From assembly GCA_036001225.1 (NCBI GenBank), contig DASYUM010000263.1, positions 1 to 20,045 on the forward strand: a stretch of 20,045 nt of DNA. The letters run 5' to 3'. Positions 13,901 through 20,045 of this stretch are shown here, one piece after another. Numbering within the stretch: the stretch's first letter is position 1; each line of letters begins with the position of its first letter. The notes under the pieces were generated by a model. It was given only the letters and a program-made list of their open reading frames with translations, was not told where the DNA came from and did no database searches. This DNA comes from DASYUM01 sp036001225. GTDB lineage: Bacteria > Methylomirabilota > Methylomirabilia > Rokubacteriales > DASRDR01. The translations under genes and the position numbers were made by a program.

Positions 13901-15129
13901 CCGACGTCCGGCTTCGTGAAGACGAGGATCGCGTTCGTCCCCCCGAACGCGAAGGCATTGGACAGGGCGGCCCGGACGGCCAGCGGGCGCGCCTGGTTGG
14001 GCACGTAGTCGAGGTCGCACTCGGGGTCCGGCGTCCGGTAGTTGATGGTGGGGGGCACCAGCCCCCGATCGATGGCGAGAACGGTGGCGATAGCCTCCAC
14101 CGCGCCGGCGGCGCCGATCAGGTGGCCGGTCATGGACTTGGTCGAGCTGACCGCCAGCCGCCCGGCGTGGGAGCCGAAGACCTGCCTGATGGCGCGGGTC
14201 TCGTTGACGTCGTTGTGTGGCGTCGAGGTGCCGTGGGCGTTGATGTAGTCGATCTGGTCGGGATGGAGCCGGGCATCATCCAGAGCGAGCTGCATCGCGC
14301 GGGCGGGTCCGTCGGTGCACAGCGCGGTGGGGTGGTGGGCGTCGGCGGTGAGGCCGTAGCCGACCAGCTCGGCGTAGACCCGGGCGCCGCGGGCCCGCGC
14401 GGCCTCCCACGCTTCCAGCACCAGCACCCCCGCCCCTTCGGCCAGGACGAACCCGTCCCGGTCCTTGTCGAAGGGGCGGCTGGCCCGGGCCGGCTCCGCG
14501 TTGTGGGTGGACAGCGCCCGCAGCGCGCAGAAGCACCCGACGACGAGCGGATGGATCAGGGCGTCGCTGCCACCCGCCAGCATCGCGTCCGCCTCGCCCC
14601 GCTGGATCGCCCGGAAGGCGTCGCCGATCGCCTGGTTGCCGGCCGCGCAGGCCGTGGTGGCGGACGCGATCGGCCCCCGCGCCCCCGTCCGCATCGAGAC
14701 CCAGCCCGCTGCCATGTTCGGCAGAAAGCCCGGCATCGCGTAGGGGCTCACGGCGTCCGGGCCGTCTCGCTTCAGGGTGTCGTAGGCCGCGATCAGCCAC
14801 GGGATGCCGCCCATCCCGGTCCCGATCGAAACGCCGACTCGATCATTTTGGCCGTCGATCTTGAGCCCGGCGTCGGCAATGGCCTCGTTGGCCGTGGTGA
14901 GGGCGTAGTGGATGAAGGCGTCGGTCCGGACCACGTCCCGGCGGGGCAGGTGCTCGAGCGGATCGAAGCCGCGGACCTCGCCGGCGATCTGGCAGGGGAA
15001 GGGGCTGGCGTCGAACCGGGTGATGCGGTCGATCCCGGACACGCCGTGGGCCAGCGACTGCCAGTAGGCGTCGAGCCCCACTCCGATCGGGGAGACCACG
15101 CCCATCCCGGTGACCACGACCCGCCGCAT
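13897..15129 (-). CDS. FabF-type beta-ketoacyl-ACP synthase (KSalpha-like)
   Basis: 410 residues, the usual FabF length, from ATG at 15129 with GGGAGG 5-6 nt upstream. The catalytic triad is intact: Cys161 (TTACAAGN), His299 (NAHGTSTPHND) and His336 (KSMTGHLIGAAG). The C-terminal AFAFGGTNAILVF segment is typical. It condenses malonyl-ACP with an acyl-ACP. It is followed by an ACP (4-nt overlap) and a second ketosynthase, giving a KS-ACP-KS layout like a minimal type II polyketide or specialised fatty-acid set; no ketoreductase, dehydratase or malonyl transferase is adjacent. The gene name fabF would be by similarity only, since this copy is probably not the housekeeping one. It is the first gene after the strong promoter at 15495-15522. 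Confidence 0.9.
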   Translation of the reverse strand: MRRVVVTGMGVVSPIGVGLDAYWQSLAHGVSGIDRITRFDASPFPCQIAGEVRGFDPLEHLPRRDVVRTDAFIHYALTTANEAIADAGLKIDGQNDRVGVSIGTGMGGIPWLIAAYDTLKRDGPDAVSPYAMPGFLPNMAAGWVSMRTGARGPIASATTACAAGNQAIGDAFRAIQRGEADAMLAGGSDALIHPLVVGCFCALRALSTHNAEPARASRPFDKDRDGFVLAEGAGVLVLEAWEAARARGARVYAELVGYGLTADAHHPTALCTDGPARAMQLALDDARLHPDQIDYINAHGTSTPHNDVNETRAIRQVFGSHAGRLAVSSTKSMTGHLIGAAGAVEAIATVLAIDRGLVPPTINYRTPDPECDLDYVPNQARPLAVRAALSNAFAFGGTNAILVFTKPDVG

Positions 15130-15182
15130 TCGACCCTCCCGACCCGACGCGCTGCTGGTCAGGGCTCGCTGGTCCGCAACTC

Positions 15183-15245
15183 AGCGAAAAGACGGAATTG
15201 TCGGTACGGTATCAAAGAGACAAGCAAAATCTGCTAGCGAAAAGA
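15183..15245. repeat. Direct repeat AGCGAAAAGA, two copies
   Basis: AGCGAAAAGA occurs at 15183-15192 and 15236-15245, starts 53 bp apart (about five helical turns), inside the AT-richest stretch of the surrounding region and 54-116 bp upstream of the FabF start. Same-face spacing would suit a pair of regulator sites, or each could lie in the mRNA leader. Purpose unknown. Confidence 0.45.
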
Positions 15246-15494
15246 GTGGCCCTAGATCGTGGGGGCGACCCCTGGCGGCACCCCCACCCACTGGGGACCT
15301 GCTGCGGGCAAGCTCACCGGTGGCTCGCTGGACGCCGCTCCGTCTCGGAGTCGCTCTCATGGCCAGACCCCCAACTCGAGTCCAGCCCGAGGCTCCCGAC
15401 CGGGAGCGCGCGCCGACCGAACGGTCAGGGCGGCGGAACCTGCGGGACCGCCGGTGCCCCGCGGGCGGCCGGCGGAACAACTCGAAGTGCCTGC

Positions 15495-15522
15495 ATCATA
15501 ATGAGCGGGAGCCGGCTGTCAA
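15495..15522 (-). promoter_or_regulatory. Near-consensus sigma70 promoter for the ketosynthase/kinase array
   Basis: On the minus strand 15522-15517 reads TTGACA (6/6) and 15500-15495 reads TATGAT (5/6), with a 16-nt spacer. Start of transcription is expected near 15488. It points toward the FabF gene at 15129, with no other gene between. Such a strong match is rare in this GC-rich window and is the best promoter seen here. Confidence 0.72.
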
Positions 15523-15537
15523 GCGGCCACTGGCCGC
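15523..15537 (-). terminator. Short hairpin after nagZ
   Basis: On the minus strand GCGGCC-AGT-GGCCGC forms a perfect 6-bp stem with a 3-nt loop, 18 nt past the nagZ stop and immediately before the -35 box of the next promoter. No U-run follows, so it would be at best a weak terminator separating the two transcription units. Confidence 0.35.
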
Positions 15538-15555
15538 CGTAGATGGGCCTCGGCG

Positions 15556-16593
15556 TCAGCCAGCGCCCCGCGTCGCCACCTCCGCCGCCAGCTCTCGGTG
15601 CTCGGCGCACCCGATCACGCTCGGGTCCGGCCGCGGCCGCGCGCGGAGGTCGGCGAGCCGCCGCCACCACTGGCCGCGAGACCGGAGGGCGAGCGCGCCC
15701 CGCGCCACGGCGACCTCGATCGCCGCGGCGGCCTCGGCCCGCGCGGTCTCGTCCCGGCAGATCAACGCCAGATCGCCCCCCGCGCCGAGGAACCGGACGG
15801 CCGCTCCCGCCACCCCCCACGTTCGCGCGACCGCGCCCATCTCGAGGTCGTCGCTCAGGACGAGCCCCTCGAAGCCGAGCCGGCGGCGGAGCAGATCGCC
15901 GATGACGATAGGCGACAGAGAAGCCGGCCACTCGGGGTCGAGCGCCGGGTAGCGGACGTGGGCGACCATGACGGCGGGACAGCCGGCGGTCAGGGCGCGC
16001 CGGAAGGGCAGCAGCTCGACGCGCTCCAGTTCCTCGGGCGGCACGTCGAGCTCGGGCAGGGCCACATGCGAGTCCACCGGCGTCCGCCCGTGACCGGGGA
16101 AATGCTTGGCGACCGGGATCAGGCCTTCCTCGAGCGCCGCGGTGACGAATGCGGCGCCGCCCGCCGCCACGCCGTCGGGGTCGGCGCCGAAGGCACGATC
16201 GCCGATGGCCGCGGCCCGCGGGTCGGTGAGGCAGTCCAGGACCGGGCTCAGGCCGGAATCGAAGCCGGCCGCGCGGAGCTCGCGGGCCATCGCGCGGGCG
16301 ACGGCGGCGGTCAAATGCGGGTCGCCGGCGCGGCCGACGACGGCGGCGGCCGGGAAGCGCGTGAAGGGCGGGGGCAGCCGGTGGACCCGGCCGCCCTCGT
16401 GATCCACCAGGAGGAGGACCTCGGGTCCGAGCTGCCGGCCGGCGGCAGTGAGGGCGAGGACGGTGTCGAGAGTCGGGCAGTTTCGGGCGAAGAGGACCAG
16501 CCCCCCGAGCCCGCTGCGCTCGGCGAGGGCGACGACGTCGTCGGGGAGAGTGGTGCCGTCGAACCCGACCGCCAGCGCGTGACCCGGCCTCAC
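15556..16593 (-). CDS. nagZ: Beta-N-acetylhexosaminidase NagZ (GH3)
   Basis: 345 residues from GTG at 16593, overlapping the AmpG stop by 4 nt (GTGA); the length equals that of typical NagZ. Hallmarks are LVDHEGGRVHRL with substrate-binding Asp64, KHFPGHGRTPVDSH (163-176) with the Asp174/His176 catalytic dyad found in NagZ-type GH3 enzymes, and LSDDLEMGA with the nucleophile Asp248. It is a cytosolic enzyme removing N-acetylglucosamine from anhydromuropeptides during cell-wall recycling. It follows AmpG, the permease that imports its substrate, and the overlap argues for coupled expression. An upstream in-frame extension to 16731 runs into AmpG coding sequence and is rejected. Confidence 0.93.
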   Translation of the reverse strand: MRPGHALAVGFDGTTLPDDVVALAERSGLGGLVLFARNCPTLDTVLALTAAGRQLGPEVLLLVDHEGGRVHRLPPPFTRFPAAAVVGRAGDPHLTAAVARAMARELRAAGFDSGLSPVLDCLTDPRAAAIGDRAFGADPDGVAAGGAAFVTAALEEGLIPVAKHFPGHGRTPVDSHVALPELDVPPEELERVELLPFRRALTAGCPAVMVAHVRYPALDPEWPASLSPIVIGDLLRRRLGFEGLVLSDDLEMGAVARTWGVAGAAVRFLGAGGDLALICRDETARAEAAAAIEVAVARGALALRSRGQWWRRLADLRARPRPDPSVIGCAEHRELAAEVATRGAG

Positions 16594-17969
16594 GCCGTGG
16601 GCGCACTGGCGGTGGCCCGGCCGGCGGCCGGGAACCGCTTCAGCATCCAGCCGAGGATGAGGAGTCCGGGCAGCGCCAGCACGGTGGAGATCACGAAAAA
16701 GGTGACCCACTCCACGTGGTCGGCGACCCACCCGCTGCTCGAGCTGAGCAGCGTCCGGCCCACGGCCATGAACGAGGAGAAGAGCGCGTACTGGGTCGCG
16801 GTGTAGGCCACGTTGCAGAGGACCGACAGGTAGGCCACGAACGCCGCTGAGCCCATGCCGCCGGTAAGGTTCTCGATGCCGATCGTGAAGACGAGGACCC
16901 GGACGTCGTGGCCGGCCAGCGCCTGGCCGGCGAACATCAGATTGGAGAGCATCTGCAGGATGCCGCAGACCAGGAGGGCCCGCATGACGCCGTAGCGGCC
17001 GACCACGACCCCGCCCGCGAAGACACCGACCAGCGTCGCGATCAGGCCGAAGACCTTGGTGACGGCCGCGATCTCGGTCTTGGTGAAGCCGATCTGCACG
17101 TAGAACGGGTTAGCCATGACGCCGGCGAAGGCATCCCCGAGCTTGTAGAGGAGGATGAAGGCCAGGACGAGCAGCGCGGCGCCGAGGCCGCTCCGCCGGA
17201 CGAACTCCGCGAAGGGCTCGATCACGGCCTCGCGCAGTCGCGCGACCAGGCCGCCGGCGGCAGCGGGCGCGGCCGTCCCGGCGGCGGGCTCGGGGGCACA
17301 CAGCGTGGTGGCGACCCCGATGAGCAGGAGGCCGGCCATGGCGGCGTACACCCAGAACCACGGCAGGTGCTCGGCGAGGAGGAGGGCGCCGGCGCCGCTG
17401 GCCAGCATCCCGAGCCGGTAACCGAATTGCGTCATCGCCGCGCCGGCGCCCTGCTCGTGCTCGTGGACGATTTCGATCCGGTACGCGTCGATGACGATGT
17501 CCTGGCTTGCCGAGAAGAACGCCACCACGAGCGCGGCGACCGCCGTCGAGAACGGCGCCCGGCCGGGGTCGGTGGCGCCGAGGGCCACGATCGCGACGAC
17601 GAGGCCGGCCTGGATGGTGAGGAGCCAGGCGCGCCGCCGGCCGAAGAGCCGGCTGAGAAGCGGCACCGGCACCCGATCCACCGCCGGGGCCCACAGGAAT
17701 TTCAGGGTGTAGGGGGTGCCGACCATGGCGAAGAGCCCGATGGCGGTCAGGGTCACGCCGCGCTCGGTCAGCCAGATCGAGAGCGTGGAGAGCGTGAGCA
17801 GGAGCGGCAGGCCGCTGGCGAAGCCGAAGAGGAAGACGACCAGCAGCCGCGGCTCGAAGTAGACCGCCCACGCCGCGAGCCAGGGATGCCGCGGGGGACG
17901 GAAGTCGGTGGCCACCGGCGCCTCGGCCCCGAGCTCGGTCTCCGTCCTCGGCCCGTCCGGCGCCTCCAT
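16590..17969 (-). CDS. ampG: AmpG-family muropeptide permease (MFS)
   Basis: 459 residues from ATG at 17969; an ATG at 17978 overlaps a TATAAT box and would not be on a transcript made from it. About 12 transmembrane helices follow a cytosolic N-terminus of ~30 residues. AmpG signatures: FASGLPLLLTLSTLSIWL, GTPYTLKFLWAPAVDR, SQDIVIDAYRIEI and GAGAAMTQFGYRLGMLASG. It imports GlcNAc-anhydroMurNAc peptides from the periplasm across the inner membrane. The gene overlaps nagZ by 4 nt, giving import and first cytosolic step in one operon. The start codon is 7 nt below the -10 box, so the message is probably leaderless and no ribosome site is needed. No ampR or ampD is seen in the window. Confidence 0.9.
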   Translation of the reverse strand: MEAPDGPRTETELGAEAPVATDFRPPRHPWLAAWAVYFEPRLLVVFLFGFASGLPLLLTLSTLSIWLTERGVTLTAIGLFAMVGTPYTLKFLWAPAVDRVPVPLLSRLFGRRRAWLLTIQAGLVVAIVALGATDPGRAPFSTAVAALVVAFFSASQDIVIDAYRIEIVHEHEQGAGAAMTQFGYRLGMLASGAGALLLAEHLPWFWVYAAMAGLLLIGVATTLCAPEPAAGTAAPAAAGGLVARLREAVIEPFAEFVRRSGLGAALLVLAFILLYKLGDAFAGVMANPFYVQIGFTKTEIAAVTKVFGLIATLVGVFAGGVVVGRYGVMRALLVCGILQMLSNLMFAGQALAGHDVRVLVFTIGIENLTGGMGSAAFVAYLSVLCNVAYTATQYALFSSFMAVGRTLLSSSSGWVADHVEWVTFFVISTVLALPGLLILGWMLKRFPAAGRATASAPTA

Positions 17970-17976
17970 CGCGCGC

Positions 17977-17982
17977 ATTATA
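17977..17982 (-). promoter_or_regulatory. TATAAT -10 box, leaderless-type promoter of ampG
   Basis: On the minus strand 17982-17977 reads TATAAT, a perfect -10. Seven bases later is the ATG at 17969, so the first transcribed base would be at or next to the A of the start codon. The same TATAAT-N7-start layout occurs upstream of the esterase gene (1546-1541, GTG at 1533). No convincing -35 is seen at 16-18 nt. Confidence 0.6.
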
Positions 17983-18103
17983 CGGCCCTCCTGTCCGACT
18001 TCGTCGACGCCGTGTACCCCCTTCGTCCGCTCCGGCGCCCGAACCCGCGCCGGCGCGCGAGGGCGCGCGGGCATCGCGCGTGCAAGGAAACGGGACGACG
18101 GCG

Positions 18104-19384
18104 ATGAGCGAGCAGGGACGCGTCCCAGTCCGAGCCGGCGCGGCCGACAGGCCGGGTGAGGCGACCGGCTGGCCGACGTGGAGTCCGGGCGGCGAGCCGA
18201 TCGTGGAGATCGTGGATCACCTCATCCGGCAGGGCTTGGCCGACGGCGCCAGCGACATCCACGTCGAGCCTCACGCCGACCGGCTGCTGATCCGCCGGCG
18301 CGTGGACGGCTTCCTCATGACGGCCCGCGACCTGCCGCTTCGCCTTCACGCCGCGATCGTCTCGCGGATCAAGGTCATGGCCAACCTCGACATCGCCGAG
18401 CGGCGGGTTCCCCAGGACGGCTACCTGCGGGTGCGGTCGCATGGCGCCGAGGCGTACCTCCGCGTTTCGACGCTGCCGGCGCGGCACGGAGAAAAGGTGG
18501 TGCTCCGGCTGTTCGAGCCGGAGAGGGGGCTACTCGCCCTCGAGGAACTCGGCTTGAGCGACGAGCAGCTCGGGGTAGTGGGGACCCTCCTCGGCCACTC
18601 CCACGGGATGATCCTGGTCACCGGGCCGACCGGCTGCGGCAAGACGACGACCCTCCGTGCGTGCATCCACCGGTTGCGGGCGGAGCACCTCAACATCATC
18701 TCGGTCGAGGATCCGATCGAGTACGAGATCGGCGGCATCACCCAGATCCCGATCAACGAGCGGGTGGGCCTGACCTTCGCCGAGGCGCTGCGCGCGATCC
18801 TCCGCCAGGATCCGAACATCATCATGCTCGGCGAGATCCGGGACGCCGAGACGGCCGAGGTCGCCGTCCGGGCGTCGCTGACCGGTCACCTCCTGCTCAG
18901 CACCGTGCACACCAACGACGCGGCGAGCGCCATCCTCCGGCTGGTGAACCTCGGCGTCGATCCCTACCTCCTCGCCGCCTCCACCATCGGCGTCGTCGCC
19001 CAGCGGCTGGTCCGGCTGGTCTGCCCGAGCTGTCGCGAACCGGCCATCGTGCCGGCGGCCCTGCTCGCCGAGTTCCCGCGGCTGGGCCAGGCCGTCGATC
19101 GACTGGTCCGCGGTCGCGGGTGTGCCGCCTGCCGCTACACCGGTTACCTCGGTCGCACCGGCATCTACGAGTTGCTGGCCCTCGACGGCGATGGCCGCGC
19201 CCTGCTCGCCTGGGAAGCGGGCGGCAGCCGCTTTCACGAGGCGATGCGGGCAGGCGGGGCGCCGACCCTGTTCGACGACGGCCTGCGTAAGGTCGCCCTC
19301 GGCCTCACGACCCTGGACGAAGTCCTCCGGGTCAGCACCGCGCCCATGGGGGGCGCCTCGTGGGTGCCGCCCCGCCCGGGGTAG
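18104..19384 (+). CDS. GspE/PilB-type secretion ATPase, short form
   Basis: 426 residues from ATG at 18104 (an in-frame upstream start at 18080 adds eight residues); AAGGAAACGGG lies upstream. N2-type domain ~31-140 with SDIHVEP (50-56) and RVDG. ATPase domain: Walker A GPTGCGKT (174-181), Asp box ISVEDPIEY (199-207), Walker B IIMLGEIRD (239-247) and His box TGHLLLSTVHTND (260-272). The zinc tetracysteine Cys307, Cys310, Cys340 and Cys343 marks it as GspE/PilB rather than PilT. The long N-terminal MshEN/GspE_N domain of full-size family members (~560 residues) is missing. It powers assembly of a type II secretion pseudopilus or type IV pilus at the inner membrane, but no platform or pilin gene is next to it. 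Confidence 0.9.
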   Translation: MSEQGRVPVRAGAADRPGEATGWPTWSPGGEPIVEIVDHLIRQGLADGASDIHVEPHADRLLIRRRVDGFLMTARDLPLRLHAAIVSRIKVMANLDIAERRVPQDGYLRVRSHGAEAYLRVSTLPARHGEKVVLRLFEPERGLLALEELGLSDEQLGVVGTLLGHSHGMILVTGPTGCGKTTTLRACIHRLRAEHLNIISVEDPIEYEIGGITQIPINERVGLTFAEALRAILRQDPNIIMLGEIRDAETAEVAVRASLTGHLLLSTVHTNDAASAILRLVNLGVDPYLLAASTIGVVAQRLVRLVCPSCREPAIVPAALLAEFPRLGQAVDRLVRGRGCAACRYTGYLGRTGIYELLALDGDGRALLAWEAGGSRFHEAMRAGGAPTLFDDGLRKVALGLTTLDEVLRVSTAPMGGASWVPPRPG

Positions 19385-19419
19385 ACTGGGCCGGAAACGT
19401 CAGGAGGCAGGAGGCCACG

Positions 19420-19638
19420 GTGAGCCAAGGCGAGGCGTGGGAGATCCTGGGGATCCGCCAGCTCGCAGCGCGGGACGAGCATGCCGAAGAATTCGAGGGG
19501 ACGATGCTCATCCATCGCCCGGGCGCGCCGGAACCGGTGGAGACGGTCGCGGTGCGGGTGAAGCGGAGTGTGCTGACCGAGCTGGAGGGGTATTTGACGC
19601 GGCTGCTGCGCCGCTCCCGAGGCATCGGGCCCAATTAG
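19420..19638 (+). CDS. Small hypothetical protein, 72 residues
   Basis: Starts at GTG 19420, chosen because AGGAGG lies 5 nt upstream (19409-19414). The product begins with VSQGEAWEILGIRQLAARDEHA, is acidic in the first half and basic toward the C-terminus (LEGYLTRLLRRSRG), and has no cysteines, membrane segment or signal. The central stretch TMLIHRPG...ETVAVRVKRSVL reads like two or three beta strands followed by a helix. I do not recognise a family. It begins 35 bp after the GspE-type gene and is probably co-transcribed with it. The good ribosome site and codon pattern support it being real. Confidence 0.65.
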   Translation: MSQGEAWEILGIRQLAARDEHAEEFEGTMLIHRPGAPEPVETVAVRVKRSVLTELEGYLTRLLRRSRGIGPN

Positions 19639-19694
19639 CGTCGCCTAGCTTCGTCCTCGGTCGTCGGCGGGCCTCAATTTCGGGTGGCTCGCCC

Positions 19695-19722
19695 CGTCGC
19701 GCCCCCCAGCCCCGCGACGTCC
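19695..19722 (-). repeat. Dispersed intergenic repeat, copy C
   Basis: The reverse complement of these 28 bases is identical to 5152-5179 (right part of copy A), including the core GACGTCGCGGGGCTGGGG. It lies 57 bp after the stop codon of the 72-residue protein. Confidence 0.8.
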
Positions 19723-19789
19723 GGAGGCTCGCGTGCGCGGCATACGCCTCGGCGGGCCTCCTCGGGTTCGCGCGCCTCGGACGGCGGGG

Positions 19790-19825
19790 CCCCAGCCCCG
19801 CGACGTCCTGCGGCGCGCCGTTCCC
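19790..19825 (-). repeat. Dispersed intergenic repeat, copy B
   Basis: The reverse complement of these 36 bases is identical to 5135-5170 (left part of copy A). Copies B and C lie 67 bp apart in the same orientation and share the 19-base core 5152-5170, so the element may be modular with variable flanks. Confidence 0.8.
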
Positions 19826-19875
19826 TGCGTCCTCGCTATGCTCGCTACTTGGGCCCGATCCGGCCAGTCGCCGAG

Positions 19876-20045
19876 CTACTCGCCGAGAAGGTCCTCAAAC
19901 CCCCACTCCCTCAGCAGGGTCCGCACGCGCGCGATCGGAATGACCGCCGTCATCTCGGCGGGCGCCTCGCCGGCGACCCGGCCGCCCGGCCCGATCAGCC
20001 GCACCGCCCAGTAGCCCTGGATGAGGCCGACCAGGTCCCCCGATC
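19876..20045 (-). CDS. C-terminal end of an unknown protein, cut by the window edge
   Basis: The minus strand is open from the right edge to a TAG at 19878-19876, giving about 55 codons. The readable end includes LVGLIQGYWAVRLIG, a glycine-rich turn, then AEMTAVIPIARVRTLLREWGFEDLLGE. The alternation of hydrophobic strands, a Met-Thr-Ala-Val-Ile-Pro strand and an amphipathic final helix look like genuine protein. I do not recognise the family, and the start lies outside the window. It is convergent with the 72-residue protein. Confidence 0.55.
   Translation of the reverse strand, partial: SGDLVGLIQGYWAVRLIGPGGRVAGEAPAEMTAVIPIARVRTLLREWGFEDLLGE

Larger units (their letters stand above)
15130..15555. 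other. 426-bp intergenic region holding promoter and structured leader
   Basis: No well-supported gene. It contains a hairpin past nagZ (15523-15537), a strong minus-strand promoter (15495-15522), a run of small inverted repeats (15315-15322, 15338-15350, 15393-15406, 15415-15426), a possible 59-residue minus-strand ORF (ATG at 15360, stop at 15181, no known family) and an AT-richer stretch at 15181-15250 (about 46% GC by count) with two copies of AGCGAAAAGA. From the predicted start near 15488, the FabF mRNA would have a leader of about 360 nt. I do not recognise a known riboswitch or RNA gene. Confidence 0.6.
19639..19875. other. Intergenic region with two inverted repeat copies
   Basis: 237 bp with no supported gene, between the 72-residue protein and a convergent minus-strand gene. 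It holds copies C (19695-19722) and B (19790-19825) of the repeat family found at 5135-5179, both in the opposite orientation to that copy. Forward frames that cross it are arginine/proline-rich readings of the repeats and are rejected. Confidence 0.6.

Noticed and set aside
15241..15480. Known structured RNA (tmRNA, RNase P, SRP RNA, 6S, common riboswitches) in the FabF leader
   Set aside because: None of the conserved sequence signatures of these RNAs could be found by eye on either strand; only generic stem-loops are visible.

Overview
The window is high-GC (roughly 70% by eye) bacterial chromosome. It looks Gram-negative: an AmpG/NagZ cell-wall recycling pair, a Tat-type signal peptide and a GspE-type secretion/pilus ATPase are present. 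GC-rich coding, many GTG starts, ATGA/GTGA stop-start overlaps, TATAAT boxes 7 nt upstream of start codons and dispersed GC-rich intergenic repeats would suit an uncultured soil or groundwater lineage such as Candidatus Rokubacteria/Methylomirabilota. That placement is an inference from style and was not tested.

Layout. 1-294 is a non-coding, lower-GC edge with a long hairpin. 295-804 (minus) is a single-chain DUF4258-DUF2283-like toxin-antitoxin-type protein. 874-1542 (minus) is a membrane-anchored SGNH/GDSL esterase, divergent from a DMT/EamA permease (1559-2461, plus) over only 16 bp. Then on the plus strand come a zinc alcohol/glucose dehydrogenase (2548-3615), a cyclase/kynurenine-formamidase-family hydrolase (3633-4304) and a Tat-exported DUF3108-like protein (4301-5095). 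5096-5363 holds hairpins and a dispersed repeat.

From 15129 down to 5364 lies a minus-strand array of six genes: FabF-type ketosynthase, acyl carrier protein, a second divergent ketosynthase, a 7TM-like sensor histidine kinase, a degenerate histidine kinase and a receiver-GAF-GAF-PAS-histidine kinase. A near-consensus sigma70 promoter (TTGACA-N16-TATGAT) precedes it by a predicted leader of about 360 nt. The array joins a minimal type II ketosynthase/ACP set to three sensory proteins, with no DNA-binding response regulator. This is the most unusual part of the window.

15556-17969 (minus) is ampG-nagZ, overlapping by 4 nt, for import and trimming of anhydromuropeptides. 18104-19384 (plus) is a short GspE/PilB-type ATPase followed by a 72-residue unknown protein. 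19639-19875 carries two inverted copies of the repeat seen at 5135-5179, and 19876 to the right edge is the C-terminal end of an unknown minus-strand gene.

Main points for follow-up: the ketosynthase/ACP/three-sensor operon with its long structured leader; the pseudokinase in which the phospho-acceptor His is Asp and the ATP-binding motifs are lost; the second ketosynthase with Gln at the second catalytic His; and overlapping divergent -10 boxes with leaderless-type starts.
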